From assembly GCF_041146795.1 (NCBI RefSeq), contig NC_135167.1, positions 8,538,954 through 8,602,953 of the forward strand: a DNA stretch of 64,000 nt. Direction: 5' to 3'. Positions 9,223-22,376 of this stretch are shown here, in pieces; the stretch's first letter is position 1; each line of letters opens with the position of its first letter. A program made the translations under genes and the position numbers. Source of the DNA: Maylandia zebra (lineage: Eukaryota; Chordata; Actinopteri; Cichliformes; Cichlidae). The notes beneath the pieces are model-generated. The model did not search any database. It saw only the letters and a program-made list of their open reading frames with translations, and had not been told where the DNA came from.

Positions 9223-11646
9223 TACAATACAAAACAAACCCATATACTTCACGCTACAGATGTGTGTTTGCACGCAAACATGGTGACATCTTACTGGCTG
9301 TTGAATTACTGTAGCATTGACTCACATTTGATTATTTGCTTGCATATTATATTTGAATGTCTTGCTTACATGGCTCCTTGTTTCTATTATTCAGATCTCT
9401 TTCCTAAGTCATAGCTAAACCTAGCTGGAATCCATGAAACAGATGCAAAAAAAAGATATAAAACAATCATTTTTTTTCTTTTGCCAACAGCTGACGAATC
9501 CTTTGAGAGTTTCAGTATCAGTGTTGAAGCACCAAAATCCTGTGTGTGAAAAACCTAATATCCCTTGTGGACACCATCTGAATTAGTTCAGTACTCCTAC
9601 TCTAGGTGGAACACTGTTGTAACAGTAATGGATCACTGGCTGCATCTGCACTGATGATGAAATGCCAAGGCCCATTTCAGTAAAGGCTTACTTCACCTGA
9701 CCAATTTTTTTTTTTTTTAAAGATTTTTGTGACACAAAAAACATTTCCCATCCCTTGAAACACAAATGCATCTATCTACATTCTGTGTATTTTCTCTTAT
9801 TTGCATATTTGATCATTTTTCATTCCAAGTTGATGTTTTGATGTCTTCTTTGTCACTGTTTGTTACCTTGATTATGTAGTGAGATATTGTTATAAGTCCC
9901 TCTGGATTTCTGTTTCTTTTGCGTGTTTGTGCTGCATTCTTTTATTTATGTGTTTTATCATCTGTATCAACAAAAGGTAAATCTTGACAGAAATCTTTGT
10001 ATATTAAAGAATTGCAGCAAACACGTGTCACAACTGGTTTTTGACACTCATTTATGGTTTTCAGTTCTGGTATCAGCACATGGTGCAATGTGAAAGTCAA
10101 GTTTTTGACATCCCTCAAATAGAGCCAATTTTGTTCTCTGCAATGGCAACACATGCTCGAGTAGTACCACAGCTCATTTGCATATTAATTTGAAGACAGA
10201 TGCTACGCGGTCTTTCTGCTGTGTGAACAGACCTTAGAACAGGTCTGCGCCCATGCCAGTCCAACTGGAATTGTGTTTACTTGACTCTATCCTTACAAAC
10301 AAAACACCGATTTCTTTATTTGGAAGAATTAGGTGTTCTCCATGTTGAATTTCTAAACACCATTAATTTGTCTGACTCAATTAACTTTTTTTTTTTAACT
10401 TAAATACATGAATAGGCTGGGGTTTGGGGTGTGGATAAATACCCTGGCTTATTTTGCCTTTGTGAGTCTGTAATCTAGCGGAACTTCTTATGCTGTAGAT
10501 GTGCACACAGACACCAAACAATTCTGATATAAGTGCTATAATCAGGTTTAAAATTATAGGACTCTATCTTGTGTTCATTTAAATGCAATATTAACCTTCA
10601 TTTTCAGGCTGCATAGTGGAAAACATCACTCTGATTAGACACAAAAGTCTATGTGGACTGTTGCTGCATTCATTAAAAAAAGGTTCAAGGATATTTACCA
10701 ATGGAGGAAGAAGTAGATAATTTACTTTAGTAAAAAGAAAAAGCTGTCAAATAGGCCAAATATGAATTACTGTGGAACTTGTCAGTTTTAGTTTTCAAGG
10801 TGTGCTCTTACACTAATTCCAAAATTCCTCTGGATATTTGGATATTTCTGAATAAACCTGTAACCAATTAGAGCAATGAAACGCGTAAAATAAGAATAAA
10901 TAAATAAATAAAATGAAAATGTAAATGGACTATAGCATGCAGGGATGTAATTGTATCAAGCCCAACACACATTAGATAAATGGTTTTGATTGGCCCAGCA
11001 TGGTGAAGGCCTAGTGCAAATCTGTGTGAACGGGAGGGGGCCAGATGTATTCTGCCAGAACAAATTAAACATGAGTGTTCAGATTTGTTTGGTTCCAGGC
11101 TAAAATGCACCATATAAAAGTACTCCAACACAAGGAAGCATCCTGCAAAATGCACTTGTGGGAAGCAAAAATGCAGAAAAAATGCAAACTTTAAAGAATC
11201 TGTATTATTGTTTTTTTTGTTAATCCCTTCCTTTGGTGTATTTTCATGATTATTATTTCTTTATTGATGTACTTGAACAAGACCAGCATTGTGGGGGGGG
11301 GGGGGGGGGGGGGGGTGGAACTGGGAGTTTAAAGAGACAGAGGCTACTGTGGGTATAGTTGCACTGGAACATATATGATAAATATTTTGGTTTTTAAGGA
11401 TTAAATGTTTCAGATTTTTTCGACTCTGACAATACATTATTAACCTGTACATTGCATAATATGGACACTATTAATTAGTTAACACTGATAAAACGAATAA
11501 CTTGATTGCATTTTTTGGTTTAGTAAGGGATGAGCACATTTTAAATATACAGAAATATGGTAACTAAGAGAATATATGTTATTTTCCATCAGTGTTATTT
11601 ACTGATTTAACTGCAATACTGATGCAAAGAAATGAAAATACTCACA
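9223..11646. other. Gene-free DNA before the host exon
   Basis: No coding exon is supported. Octamer-like ATTTGCAT sites occur near 9800 and 10177, the latter followed by ATTAAT. A G homopolymer lies at 11293-11315. A pyrimidine tract ending in AG at 9489-9490 looks like a splice acceptor but no matching exon could be defined. If the gene at 11.7 kb has untranslated upstream exons, this stretch is its intron. Confidence 0.5.
11293..11315. repeat. G homopolymer (23 G)
   Basis: An uninterrupted run of 23 G on the plus strand, about 370 bp upstream of the host exon. Such tracts are length-unstable, can form G-quadruplexes and are often misassembled or miscounted. Confidence 0.9.
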
Positions 11647-11700
11647 CTTTCTTTAATTTTCCTCAGAACTTATTACATTAGCATCTGACTGTGCTACATC

Positions 11701-11860
11701 ATGCTGTGGATGAAGTGGAAGATGGTGGTGGACTCCCTGCGTGGACGGAGAAGGAGACTGCCCTGTTCCCTCTGGTTTCTCCTGCTGTTTGCTGCTGGAG
11801 GTCTGGTTCTCTTCATCCACCAGCAGGCTCTGTCAGAGATGGTCCAGCAACAAGGCCCAG
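11701..11860 (+). CDS. First coding exon of a type II Golgi membrane protein, probably chst8/chst9-like sulfotransferase
   Basis: The exon runs 11667-11860: a pyrimidine-rich acceptor ends in CAG at 11666, and a donor GTTAGT starts at 11861. The ATG at 11701 is preceded in frame by TGA at 11686-11688, so translation starts here (or at the Met at 11710). It yields 53 codons plus one base (phase 1). The protein has a short cytoplasmic tail, a basic RGRRRRL patch at about residues 14-20, one hydrophobic helix (about residues 23-39, SLWFLLLFAAGGLVLFI) and a Gln-rich luminal stem (HQQALSEMVQQQGP): a Golgi signal anchor. The helix-to-stem pattern and the exon end in a PG context resemble my recollection of GalNAc-4-O-sulfotransferases (CHST8/CHST9), which sulfate terminal GalNAc on glycoproteins such as pituitary hormones. 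The catalytic sulfotransferase domain would be in later exons, none found in the window. It could be another type II glycosyl- or sulfotransferase; the topology is surer than the name. Confidence 0.55.
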
Positions 11861-13464
11861 GTTAGTCTGTAGTTTCCCTAAAACAGATTTGGTTAGTTTG
11901 AATCCCCTTACATCGGGCATAAAAGTAACACAATATTTCATACAAAGAACATGATATCAACTCAAACATGGTTGTAGTAGTGTGATGATGTGAGGCTGCT
12001 TTTCAGCTTCAGAAACTGAAGCCAGCTTTAGGCAGTCCTTGCCAAAGTGACTGAAAATACTCCATCCAGATAAGCAGAATTGACTTCTGGATTAAGCTGG
12101 GAGAACTCACAATAATGCAGATATACACACCATGCAATCAAACTGGGAGACAGAGGCACATTCCAAATCAGAAAGTAGATTGCATGTATGAGCTGTTATA
12201 TTATTTGCTTTGGTTTCACTAAGGAGCAGGAAAAAAAAGATGGAGAGAGAAGCAGAAAAAACATTTGTTCCCCAAATAATACCTTTTTCATTCCATCTCA
12301 TAGAACAAATGGTCAGTTTTCAATCCTCCTCAAGAACAAGGCTCTATATTCAATTTCTAAATGAGTTAAACCTTTATCCTTGCAAAGTGACCCAGTGCCA
12401 TTGTGCTTGGCACTCAGCGTTAAGAAGATTGGGGTATAAGCAGCCACGATGGAAGAGTGTCCTAATCGTGTACAACCAAGCTGCTTCATGTTTCAGAAAC
12501 AAGAGATCAGCTGCATACATATGCACAGCTATGGCTTATGCTACAGTTTCAACCAAATGAGAGTGTCAGTCACATTTTTCTACTGCTGTTGGAAAAATCT
12601 ATGAATTTCATTTTAACTTTGGTATTTTTATTCAGAGACTAAAGGGTGATGTTTCACCTTATTTTGATTTCACAAAATCACTACTTTAAGAACCATGCTC
12701 CAGTTGAAATCAAAAGACATATATTTTTTTTAATTACCAAAGTCATTTGTGACATGTTCACAGATTTTTGATCGAAGAAAATGATGAACCAGTCAAGGGA
12801 GCTTTTTGGAGATACAATCAACATCACCATCAGAGAGCGTCAGAGTCAGAGAAACTGTAATCCACTAAGTAGGCTATCTGCACTATCATGTGTCAACAGC
12901 ACTGTGAATCATTATGAATATGAGTGGTGTCACACTCCACAGCAATAAGAGCCACTTAGCCAGAGTGGAATCTCTCCAACCCTCTAATATTCCCCTGATT
13001 GTCAGATGCTTTCAGGCACGGTGTCAGGTGGAAAAAACGGGCATTTGCAATGACAAGCAGGACACACACGGAAGCACACATGCAAGACAAACATTCACAT
13101 TATGTAGAAACACAAAAACTATGACAGCCAGTATTCAACATTCATGAGAAATATCTAACCAAGACCCATAAGAGCTTGTAATGATTACAAGAACCAGATG
13201 CTTTGTGAAATCTGGTATGAAACTGTGTTGGAGGTGGACCATTACTTTAAAGGAACAATATTTTTCAACAAAAGCACAACACAGTTTGAGGAGGATTTTT
13301 TTTTCTAAACTAACAAAAAAACAAAAACGTCCATACTATGCAATGTATACTCTTTATATAAAACTATATATGAATTTTAGTAATATTATTATATTATATT
13401 ATTATTTCTAATGTGTCATTTTATTTTAGCCATGTTGCCAATCTGAGACATGATTTCATTCTTT
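11861..13464. other. Start of the intron after the host exon
   Basis: Begins with the GTTAGT donor. No further exon, RNA gene or clear transposon end was seen. The open frame at 12210-12560 has no recognisable motif. Confidence 0.5.
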
Positions 13465-13712
13465 CCTTTAAATTAGTACCCTGGACAGGTTATCACTCTA
13501 TTGCAGGGCTAACACAGGCAGACGGATCACCATTTAGACTCACGTTCACACCTATGGCCGATTTAGAATTGCCAGTTTACCTAACACTTGCATGTCTCTG
13601 GACTGTGGAAGAAAGTTAGAGTAATCAAAGTGATTCCACGTGGATACCATGAAACATGTAATTTGAAACCAGGACCTTTTGCTGTGAGACAAAGCTGCTA
13701 ACTGCTTGTGAG
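13465..13712 (+). repeat. Degraded copy of a common fish interspersed repeat
   Basis: The order of blocks CCTGGACAGG, TGCAGGGCTAACACAG, CATTTAGACTCACGTTCACACC, TTTAGAATTGCCAG, TCTCTGGACTGTGG and ACCAGGACCTTTTGCTGTGAG matches a very common dispersed repeat I remember from fish genomes, with many changes and a gap before the last part. A more complete but equally degraded relative lies at 31563-31895. Its parent element class is not clear to me. Confidence 0.6.
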
Positions 13713-16627
13713 GTAGCATAACATAAGCAGCATGGAAAGTGATAGGAAGACAGCATCTGCAGACTGTTCAGGTTTCTTTTAAGTGTTCTTTAGTTTCTGG
13801 CATGGCCTTTCAACAACCGTTTCATAAAACATAAGAACCTGGTAGTCAAAATCTCACCTGCTTTATATAGAATTCCACTCACACCTTGACCTCATTAACC
13901 TCTACCATTGGGAAAACAGGGTAGACTAAATAACACAGTCTAGACAAAGAAACCAGAATAAAATAATTTTGCCACTTAATAAAACTCATTCACCCAGCTA
14001 AACGGTTTGAAAAGTCAATCTCTTCACTTAATCTGACTCATGAGGTTATTTTAAATTAAATAAACAATTTTACACAAAAGAGACACCTTCATTTGGTTAC
14101 ACCCAATTGACATGATCAATGACATCATATCCAAAAAAACCAGGAAGTACTGGGGCGGCCCTTCCCATATACCTGTTTTACACATAGGACCTGCTCAAAG
14201 GAACACACATTGGTAAGTATAACCAAACTACATAAACAAATGAAAGATTCAAATCAATTAATGATGAAGTGACATTTAGCTTTAAGAACATTTGCACAGA
14301 TGAAATGAATATACCCAATGCTACCACAAACAGACCCGGGATAGTGTGTAGCGCCAAGGTTACATATGCTGTGTTTACATTAAAGCATTATGATAGACTA
14401 TACGATAACAGAACACAAAATAACAATATATGCAAGTGACAAATGAATTCAGTCCTAGCCACTTTGTCACACTGCTCCAAAGTTTAAATGTTTTAAATTG
14501 TAGATATTTAGAGTTACTGTTAATTTTGATAAACTTGAGTAAAATAACTATTCATTTGAAATTTTAGAAGAATTTTGAAACTAATTATTCATAGATTTAG
14601 TATAACGACATAAAGAAATGGAATGACATGTAGAATACACCAAAACGGAAAAAGGCAATTCTAGATAGCTATACGGTAGAATAAAAAAATTATTCTTAAG
14701 AAATAGAACATCTAAGCAATACTAAGTACTGACTTTAGAAATTTAGATATGCAGCAATTTTGCCATTGCCTTATGAATTTGGAGGTCACACAGCAAAAAC
14801 AATTTCCTCAGTCTGACGTAGTTGGGCAGCAACTAATTCAAACTAGGCTAAGGAAAAAGGTTGCAACTTCACAGTTACACCTATCAAATGTCAGTGCATA
14901 TGTTTTTAAACTGATGATTATGTACTGGAGAACAAAAGTGTCGTTTTGGGAGCTATGATTAAATAAAGAGGTGAAGTACTGGTGTGGTGCAGTACAGGTG
15001 GGTGGGGGTAACATATTAAAGCTAAGAAGTCACTAATAACCAAGGAAGGTATGAAGTATATTCCAGCGTCCTTCTATGCCAGAATGATTAAATACATAAT
15101 GGCTAATATGTATGTACGTGTAAATGTGTTGTAATGTCTGTTTAAATGCTTTCCCGTGATTATTTTCATGTTGGCTTGAAATAAAATATCTCCCTCTGCT
15201 GGTACTGCAGCTTACTGCAACTTCTGCCTGCATAACCATTTCAAACTTCGGAGAGGCAAAGCTAGAAGTAGGCATGGTGGAGTGGCGTTTCTATTACATG
15301 CTCTGCCATGATACTGGGTTGCTCTATATGTAAAATGGAATATAGTAAAGATGAGGTACTCTAAAGTTAGAAGACACAAACAAGGCTGAGCTCCACATCC
15401 GCACACAGTACTATGACATTACTACAAATGAAGTAAAAGGCTCCCAACATGAACAATTAAAGAAGGTGGAGGCTACGAGCTTCCTCAAGTGAGTCAAAGC
15501 TAATAGGTGGCAGCAGCATGTCCTTAATGAGTTCTCTCTTTTGATTAGTAGCCATCTTTTCAAACCAGTAGTGTATGTCTTATGATTCGTTTTGCAGCCT
15601 AAGCACATCCTTTTATCTCTTCTACTGTATCACTACTTGGAATTGAAGTAAGAATTTCACTTTACTAAATCATGCATGAGAGACTGTGTGCTGTATACAG
15701 AACACAGTGGCTACACAGTGTTCCCAGCCCCCTCGCTAAAGCACAATAAGCAAGCAGTATCTTTGCCTTAAGCTATGGTGCTTCAACCGAGCAGAAGCTC
15801 ATATCTAATAGAGCAGAGTTATAATACATTGGGTGTCAGCTTTTATCTGCCACCCCCTCCTTCTCCACCTCTTTATTTGGCTCACACTGTACTTAGGAGC
15901 TTTGTATCCCATGGTTTAGATGGCCTGCACAATGGTAGCTGAGAAAACTGCTCTTTAAATGGCCACAGTCATCTCCTGAACACTCTGAAGTAATTGTTTA
16001 AGGACAATTGGAGGAACAGCAGCCAGTTTTACAGGGAGAACAGACACCTGAAGAGGTTGCAGTTCAGATAAATTGTCTGCACAAAGTTACACCTCTAGGC
16101 ATTTTTCCAATGAGTCTGACTCCAGCTGCTTCAGGGAGTGGAAGGTTGCCCTATGTTTCACCTCGAGAACCCCAACACAGAGCAATCCACAGATGGAGAA
16201 GTAGACCATCAGCTGCTGCTTGGTTGCTTGTGTATTTATTGGTAAGCAAGTGGCTAAATCTCAGTTTAATTGATAGTAACATGCTATATGCTAATGTTTT
16301 GTTTGTTTTTTTATTTAAAAAAAACTTAAAACACTTAAAATCTGCAACTAAAAGATTGCTTTTATGACTCTTTTTCTGAGAGGAAAAATTGAAGATTTTA
16401 AGGGTCCATTTCTGAACTTAACTGAGTAATGACCATTTACTGGGTGGCTTGGATGGATGTTAAAAACATCTTTTAGTAGAGAAGATATCATCACTACCTT
16501 TGATCTTGTTTCATAGTGACTGGCTGATGTTTACTGTAACGGTGGAGTGGGGTGCTGGTAAAGGCCAAGGTCTGAAAATGTCAGTCTCTAACAACTGCCT
16601 TTCCATGAATGAAGTTAAAAAAAACAC

Positions 16628-16630
<3 letters not shown>
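13713..16630. other. Gene-free AT-rich DNA
   Basis: No supported gene. A GTAAGTAT donor-like site occurs near 14213 but has no exon attached. Short open frames at 14749, 15033-15608 and 16008 show no family motif. Confidence 0.5.

Positions 16631-16676
<46 letters not shown>
16631..16676. repeat. (TA)n microsatellite, 23 units
   Basis: A pure TA run of 46 bp. Apparent open frames on both strands here (Ile-Tyr repeats) are translations of the microsatellite, not genes. Confidence 0.95.
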
Positions 16677-16678
<2 letters not shown>

Positions 16679-19600
16679 GTCATACACTAGGGTTGTAGCA
16701 GTACAGGAAGCAGTGTTCATAAAACAGTGAGATAATGTTTCTTCTACAACATATAAATATTGTCATAAATATTAGGCAGCATGCACACAATACAAATGCA
16801 TGCAGTTTGAAAAAAACAGAAAGGTAATACATAAAATGTGAGAACATCTTCAGATGGGAATAGTTTTTTATAATCATGTAAAGTGTATTTTGAAACACTA
16901 CGACTTTCTACAGTAAATAAAAGCAAGGAAAAAATTAATTTGCCTTGGCCATCCCTCTATGTTTATCCACATGGACCTTGCCAGGAACTGGGCATATTGT
17001 TTCACGCTTCAAGGAAAAACTTGATCTCTCTGTCAGAGTCCCAGTAATCCCCTAAGCCTTTTCTGTTTGCATAGTCCAATTTAGCTGTCTCTTAATGTAA
17101 TTAAATTGTGCTGATGACCCTAGGTGCAGAGGAACTGTACTATGCTTGTAAGCAAATCCACCACAGGATGGAAAATCGCACTGTTATATTATTCCATTTT
17201 TCCATTATTTGATGCGTGTGTGCAAAGCTCCTTTAAATAAGTCTGTTTGTGTTGTGTTGGCACAATCCCCTCCATTCCTCCCAAAGCAGGAAGATTGAAA
17301 AGCATTGGAAAGCAATACTTGGCAAAGCCAACATCACAGTACTTCTGAACAACCTTAAGTATAAAATTTCCCATAAAACAGAGTGCATTCTGTCTCATGA
17401 GCAACTATGAAAACACACCTTAATTGAAATGATGTAGAAGTGCTAACCTGCTTAGTGCTAGGATCACATGACATCTGGCATTAGACATGTGTGGATATCC
17501 TGGAAACTATTTCAGCAACTGATTTCCTGCAATCAGTTCTTCCTTTTGCTGTCCACCTCAGGGAATGGAGGAAACCTTATTGGGGACCTTTGGGATGCCC
17601 TGAAAGGGAAAAAAGAGACTATTTTAAAGCATGGGTATCAGGTGCCTGAATCACCATTTCACTAGCGTCTTCCAGACCTAGGTCATGTCTATTGGATTTG
17701 AAATGGAGCTGCTCAGAGGCAACTGCAAGGTCATGTGGTTTTCCATTAACATTAATGCCCAGTGTTATGCCATGGGAGCCTTGCAGTATAATCTGTTTAC
17801 CCTGCCATCTGATCCTGCTCACCAGTGGCTTCACTATTTCAGTCTGTACAAATAGATTTGATATTATTTTTTGCATTCCTGCTCTAACAGAGGTCAGTAT
17901 AAAATAAATGACTAAATAAATAATCATATCTCACTTTAATGATTGTAGCGCATGTATGCATAAATGTTTTTATGTACCCTATCTCCTCTTTAATGAAGGC
18001 CTAGTCTCATCAAAACTGTGCACAAACATCAAGCATACAGCGATTGTTAAGATCTATGATTTTTTTTTTTTAGATTTATTATAAATCCAAATTCTTTGTT
18101 GATATTTAAATGTGGTAGTACTATCACTGCGGTTTTTTTTTTTTTTAACATGTCACATTCAACATATGACGTCCATATATAAGTTAATGGTCAGCAAAAT
18201 TTCTGTCCACAATGGAATTTAGTTTGAGTCACAACTAAATACAAAATGAAGATAGTGCTATCGGCCTGACAAAAACCTAGTAAATAGAGTTGTAAATATA
18301 AATTAAATAATAAATAAACATTACTGTAGAGTTCTCTGTTGAACTCTTCTTCACTCTTCAAAGTAAAAAAAAAACACAAAAACAAATTTAAAACAGCTGA
18401 TGCTGTGCTATCCAGAAAAGCCATGAAAAATGAAACACAAACCCAAAGGAAATTGAGAGCGGAAACAAGCAAATAAGGGAGAGGATGTTGATTGAAATAA
18501 AAAAAAGAAGAAAAACATATGCTGTGATCTTTCTTTCAGCTCAGCGGAGTTGAGGATGCATCTTTTGAGCCACTGACAAGCAAACAGGGTTAGAGTCCCT
18601 GCTGAGCAGAAGAGCATGGCTTGGCCATCCTGCTGTTGGGGGTGGGGCTTTCAGGTTGCCCTTTTCCATAATACCACGCTGGGTAACATTATGAACTCCA
18701 AAGGAAATAAAACAGAATGACGCTGAGCGCCAGGTGGATCCAACAGAGAGGCTCATTTTTGAAAATTTCTTTGAAGACAGTAATCACAGATGTTCCCTCT
18801 TGATGCTGTCAGTCTTCCTCAAGCTATGTCACACCAAAAACCGAGGCTGTCTCTGTGACTGTGTTGTAAAATGTGGCATAATGGAATAATTGGGAGAATT
18901 TCCTACCAAACACTGGTTGGGATTATTGTTTTCTGTTCATTTTGGTTTTGTTTGTTTGTTTGTTTTTTAATGTGTGTGATGTAGGTCACACCTATGTGGA
19001 TGTGATTTACTCTAATCCAGCTGCCAGCTATTTGGAGTTGAGTACTTGGAGGAGATGATTAGAGTGTTCGAAGCCCTTCTCTGTGTAGGAGAGAGAAAGT
19101 TGGAAACCTGTGTGTGGGGGGAGGATGCAAGTTGGCTGTGGAGCACAGGAGAAGCAGGGTGAAGGTGGTTTAAATAGGAGACCTCAGTTGTATTGAGAAA
19201 AGCACACCTTTGAAGAAAATAGTTTTTTACCTGGCTGGTTCTTTTTTGTTAATAATCTGTTTTATTGGAAGGATGATTCATTTTTAATTATCAAAAATTC
19301 ACATATATATATGTGGGGATATGTTTTTAAAGGACTGGACTGGAAACTGCCTGTAGGAACCTCTGTGCTAGAGGTGTCTGAAGAGGGAAAGTCTACTGTG
19401 CAATTAGGGGGTGGCAATCGTAATGGTGGAAGCAGCTGGGAGTTGTAATAAAAGTGTTGCACTCCCAGACCAAAGCATGGAAACTCATGCAAGGTCCATT
19501 AAGTTGGATTCAAACTCTTTCTTAGAGTTTCCATCCAACTTCGAATCAATATGTTTATTGATTCAATTGACCCCTCCTTTTTTTTTGATAATAACCGGGC

Positions 19601-20498
19601 TGATAACGCTTTGTCTTTAACAATGGAGTTGCAAGCCAGAATTATACTCCAATCCCACTTGTTCACTTTGAGAAAAGAAAAAAAAAGTTGTTGCGTACCC
19701 TATTTTTACTGTGAGTGTGGTGATTTTCTCCTGGTCACTTACAAAACTTACTTTCTTCTTATCCCAAAGTAGTTTTTGCTCACTTTTTCACAACTCAACG
19801 CTAAAGGGTTGTTTTCAGTAAGGCAGTTGCATATTTCTGATGAATTCATTTCATCAGTAAGCATTGGTGTGATGCATAAGCTTCAGCTTGTCTTCACTGC
19901 TATAACATATTGTAAAAGCAGAAAACTATGTCTAAAGCTTTAAAATATGCTTTAAAATTTGAGCTTTATAGACATATTCCATAAGGAAGAGACATACAAA
20001 GATAAAGTGGGGGGAGACAGAGGTTATATAACTACTGCTCTCACCAAGGAGACATTTTGTTACATGAAAAGCAAAGCAGTAATAATAACTGCTCAAATGT
20101 TCAAAGTTGTTGAACTTATCATTTGCTTAGTAAGGGAAGATTATGAAAGATTAGATTATTGTTAGCCCAGCAAATATGCATATTTTATTATTCTGTTAAA
20201 TAGGTCAATTGATAATATGTAAGTGTTATTGATTCTCTATTAAACATGACAACAGGACATCTAAAGATTAGCTATGTTATTTAAAGTTATAATCTGTTTC
20301 TATGCAATGTCCAAAAAACAAAACATTTTTTCCATTTTCACAGATTAATTATTTTTGATGCAAAAATACTCCCAAACAGTCCCAAAAATAAGGTTTATCT
20401 AGAATTGAATGGGCTTCAATGGGAATACTTGTTGTGAAATACCAAATTAAGGTCAAAAGGTAAAGTAGAAAATGTAATGTTTGTTGGTTAAACATGAT

Positions 20499-20547
20499 GT
20501 AGTAGTAGTAATAATGATAATAATAATAATGATAGTAATGATAATAA
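20499..20547. repeat. Imperfect trinucleotide tract (GTA/ATA/ATG)
   Basis: About 49 bp of interrupted AGT, AAT and GAT triplets. A mutated trinucleotide microsatellite. Confidence 0.85.
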
Positions 20548-22200
20548 GTGCAAAATGTGACATTTTTGCCAAAAACAGAGATTAAAGAGAAGAAAAGCTT
20601 CCACTCAACACTTAGTATGTATGAGCTATATTATTGTACACGAAACATACCATTCTCCTCCCCCATTATAGTCATGGATATTATTCTGGGAGGGATTCCA
20701 CATGATTGTTCCCAGAGGACAAGCCCTGTCTGAGGAGCACTGATCCATCCCTGCAGACTGAAGCCAGCGTACCCATTATCAAATCAGACTTGAACCTATC
20801 CCCTGTCAGCCAGGGAGACATGTTGAATGGATATCATTGTGCACTGCTGAGGCTTCCATCACTGTAATCCCTCTACAAAGTGCAGGCACTCTTAGAGAAA
20901 AATGAAAAGACTGGAGGAGAGAGTGGCCTATTCACCATGTGTGTCACTGCAGAGGGCACAAGGAGGGAAGTCAGTGGATTCAGTGGCCTGAGCTGGTGAC
21001 TCCTCAGCCCTCCCCCAGCCAGAAAAGAACAAAAGATTAAGCCCTCCTGCTATCCAAAGTGATAACAAGCTGTCAACTTCTAAAATGTAATCTGCTGACT
21101 CCGGGAGGAAGTGGTGGTGTCAGTGGAGTGGGCTGCCAGCTGATGCTTATCTTCTGAATGGCATGCCATTGATGGAGAGAGCTGTGGCCTGGCTGGCAGA
21201 CACATAAAAGCCACCTCTGTCTGCTTCCAAACAAAGAGGTCTGCACGAGCAAAGTAATCCATAGTGAGTCAATTTTCGACATATTTATATACATATATCC
21301 CCTCCAGACCTCCTCTTGATTTGTGATTTGGGGCACAAAGGAAAGGTGATGAGAAAGATAAATGACATGGATAGAGGCCAATAGACTGGGGATAATAAGG
21401 AATTGCCCCCGACAATGCTGACAAGTGATGGGAGGCTCCCCTCTGTTAACTTGTCTCTTGAGCTCTTCCACTCAGTCTGGGCACAGATTGTTAAATGTAA
21501 AAGCCATCTTGCTGCCAACGCCAAGTCCTAATGCATACTTCAGTGGGCAGTGAGGCTGCGATATGGGAGCTGTCACCAGACTGAAGCCACTGAATCAATC
21601 CAAACTGGGCATTGTCCAGACTTTTAACAAGGGGATTGCCATACAGCTAATTGCCTGCACCTAGTGTATCTTTCTGTCTCTTATCAACCTCATGCCCCTA
21701 CACCCCCACTCTGTTTGTTTCTCCCAAATGCTACAACTCCAAAATTGCTTTTAAATTACCCAACTGAGCTGCCAGATGGCTAATAAAACATGCACAGCCA
21801 TCTTTGATCATATTAGCTATTAATATTGACAAGCCAGATTTTTTTATGTCAGATTTGTGTAGGGGTTGTATCTCTAATAGGGTAAAGAATCTGATTTTCT
21901 GGTCCATACAAAAAGCCACTTGCAATCTCAGTAGATATGGCAGAGAGACGGAATTAGTCACAGAGGAGCTATTTCAGGCTGTTTACAATGTGATTTCAAA
22001 CCAGTACTGGGTGGGGGGTCTCTTGTGGATTTGAGGCTATTGATCTCTGAGCACCAGTCATATGACAAGAAATAGATCCTCTTGGTTGTTTTCTGTACAG
22101 CTGAATGAGAATGAAATGACTTTGACCTGGTGCTATTTCAGATACATTGGAGTCACTCTGTATGTGTTGGTGTTGTTGCAGTGCTTGAGAATGAACCTGA

Positions 22201-22238
22201 AGATTTAGTTGATGGATCTAAATCCATCAACTAAATCT
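22201..22238. repeat. Perfect hairpin: 17-bp arms, 4-base loop
   Basis: The arm AGATTTAGTTGATGGAT (22201-22217) is followed by loop CTAA and then its exact complement ATCCATCAACTAAATCT (22222-22238). No transposon end or gene is adjacent. The arms are too short for a typical pre-miRNA. It may be a fold-back element or a replication-slippage product. Confidence 0.9.
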
Positions 22239-22376
22239 AAGTTGAGCATTCATATAGGAAACTATAAGTAACAGATGGGTTGTTTTTTTTTTTCTTTTTT
22301 GTCCAATTTAGCAGATTACACTCTATTTAAACAAGGCTTTGCTCTAAGGCGCAGAGGTGTTTTGGGTAAAATGCTA

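Larger units (their letters stand above)
16677..22376. other. Gene-free DNA with a repeat-poor block at 20.65-22.0 kb
   Basis: No coding exon found. Includes poly-T runs near 18061 and 18134 and an ATATATAT stretch near 19303. The part from about 20650 to 22050 is less AT-rich than its surroundings and free of recognisable repeats, so it is a candidate for conserved non-coding sequence. That is an impression from composition only. Confidence 0.45.

Noticed and set aside
9471..9600. Possible exon after a strong acceptor at 9489-9490.
   Set aside because: Frames close after 19 to 31 codons, no donor or family similarity is evident, and no partner exon is known.
14160..14220. Small exon between an AG near 14188 and a GTAAGTAT donor near 14213.
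   Set aside because: The exon would be about 25 bases with a poor acceptor and no coding context.
16500..16730. Open frames with Ile-Tyr repeats on both strands.
   Set aside because: Translated (TA)n microsatellite.
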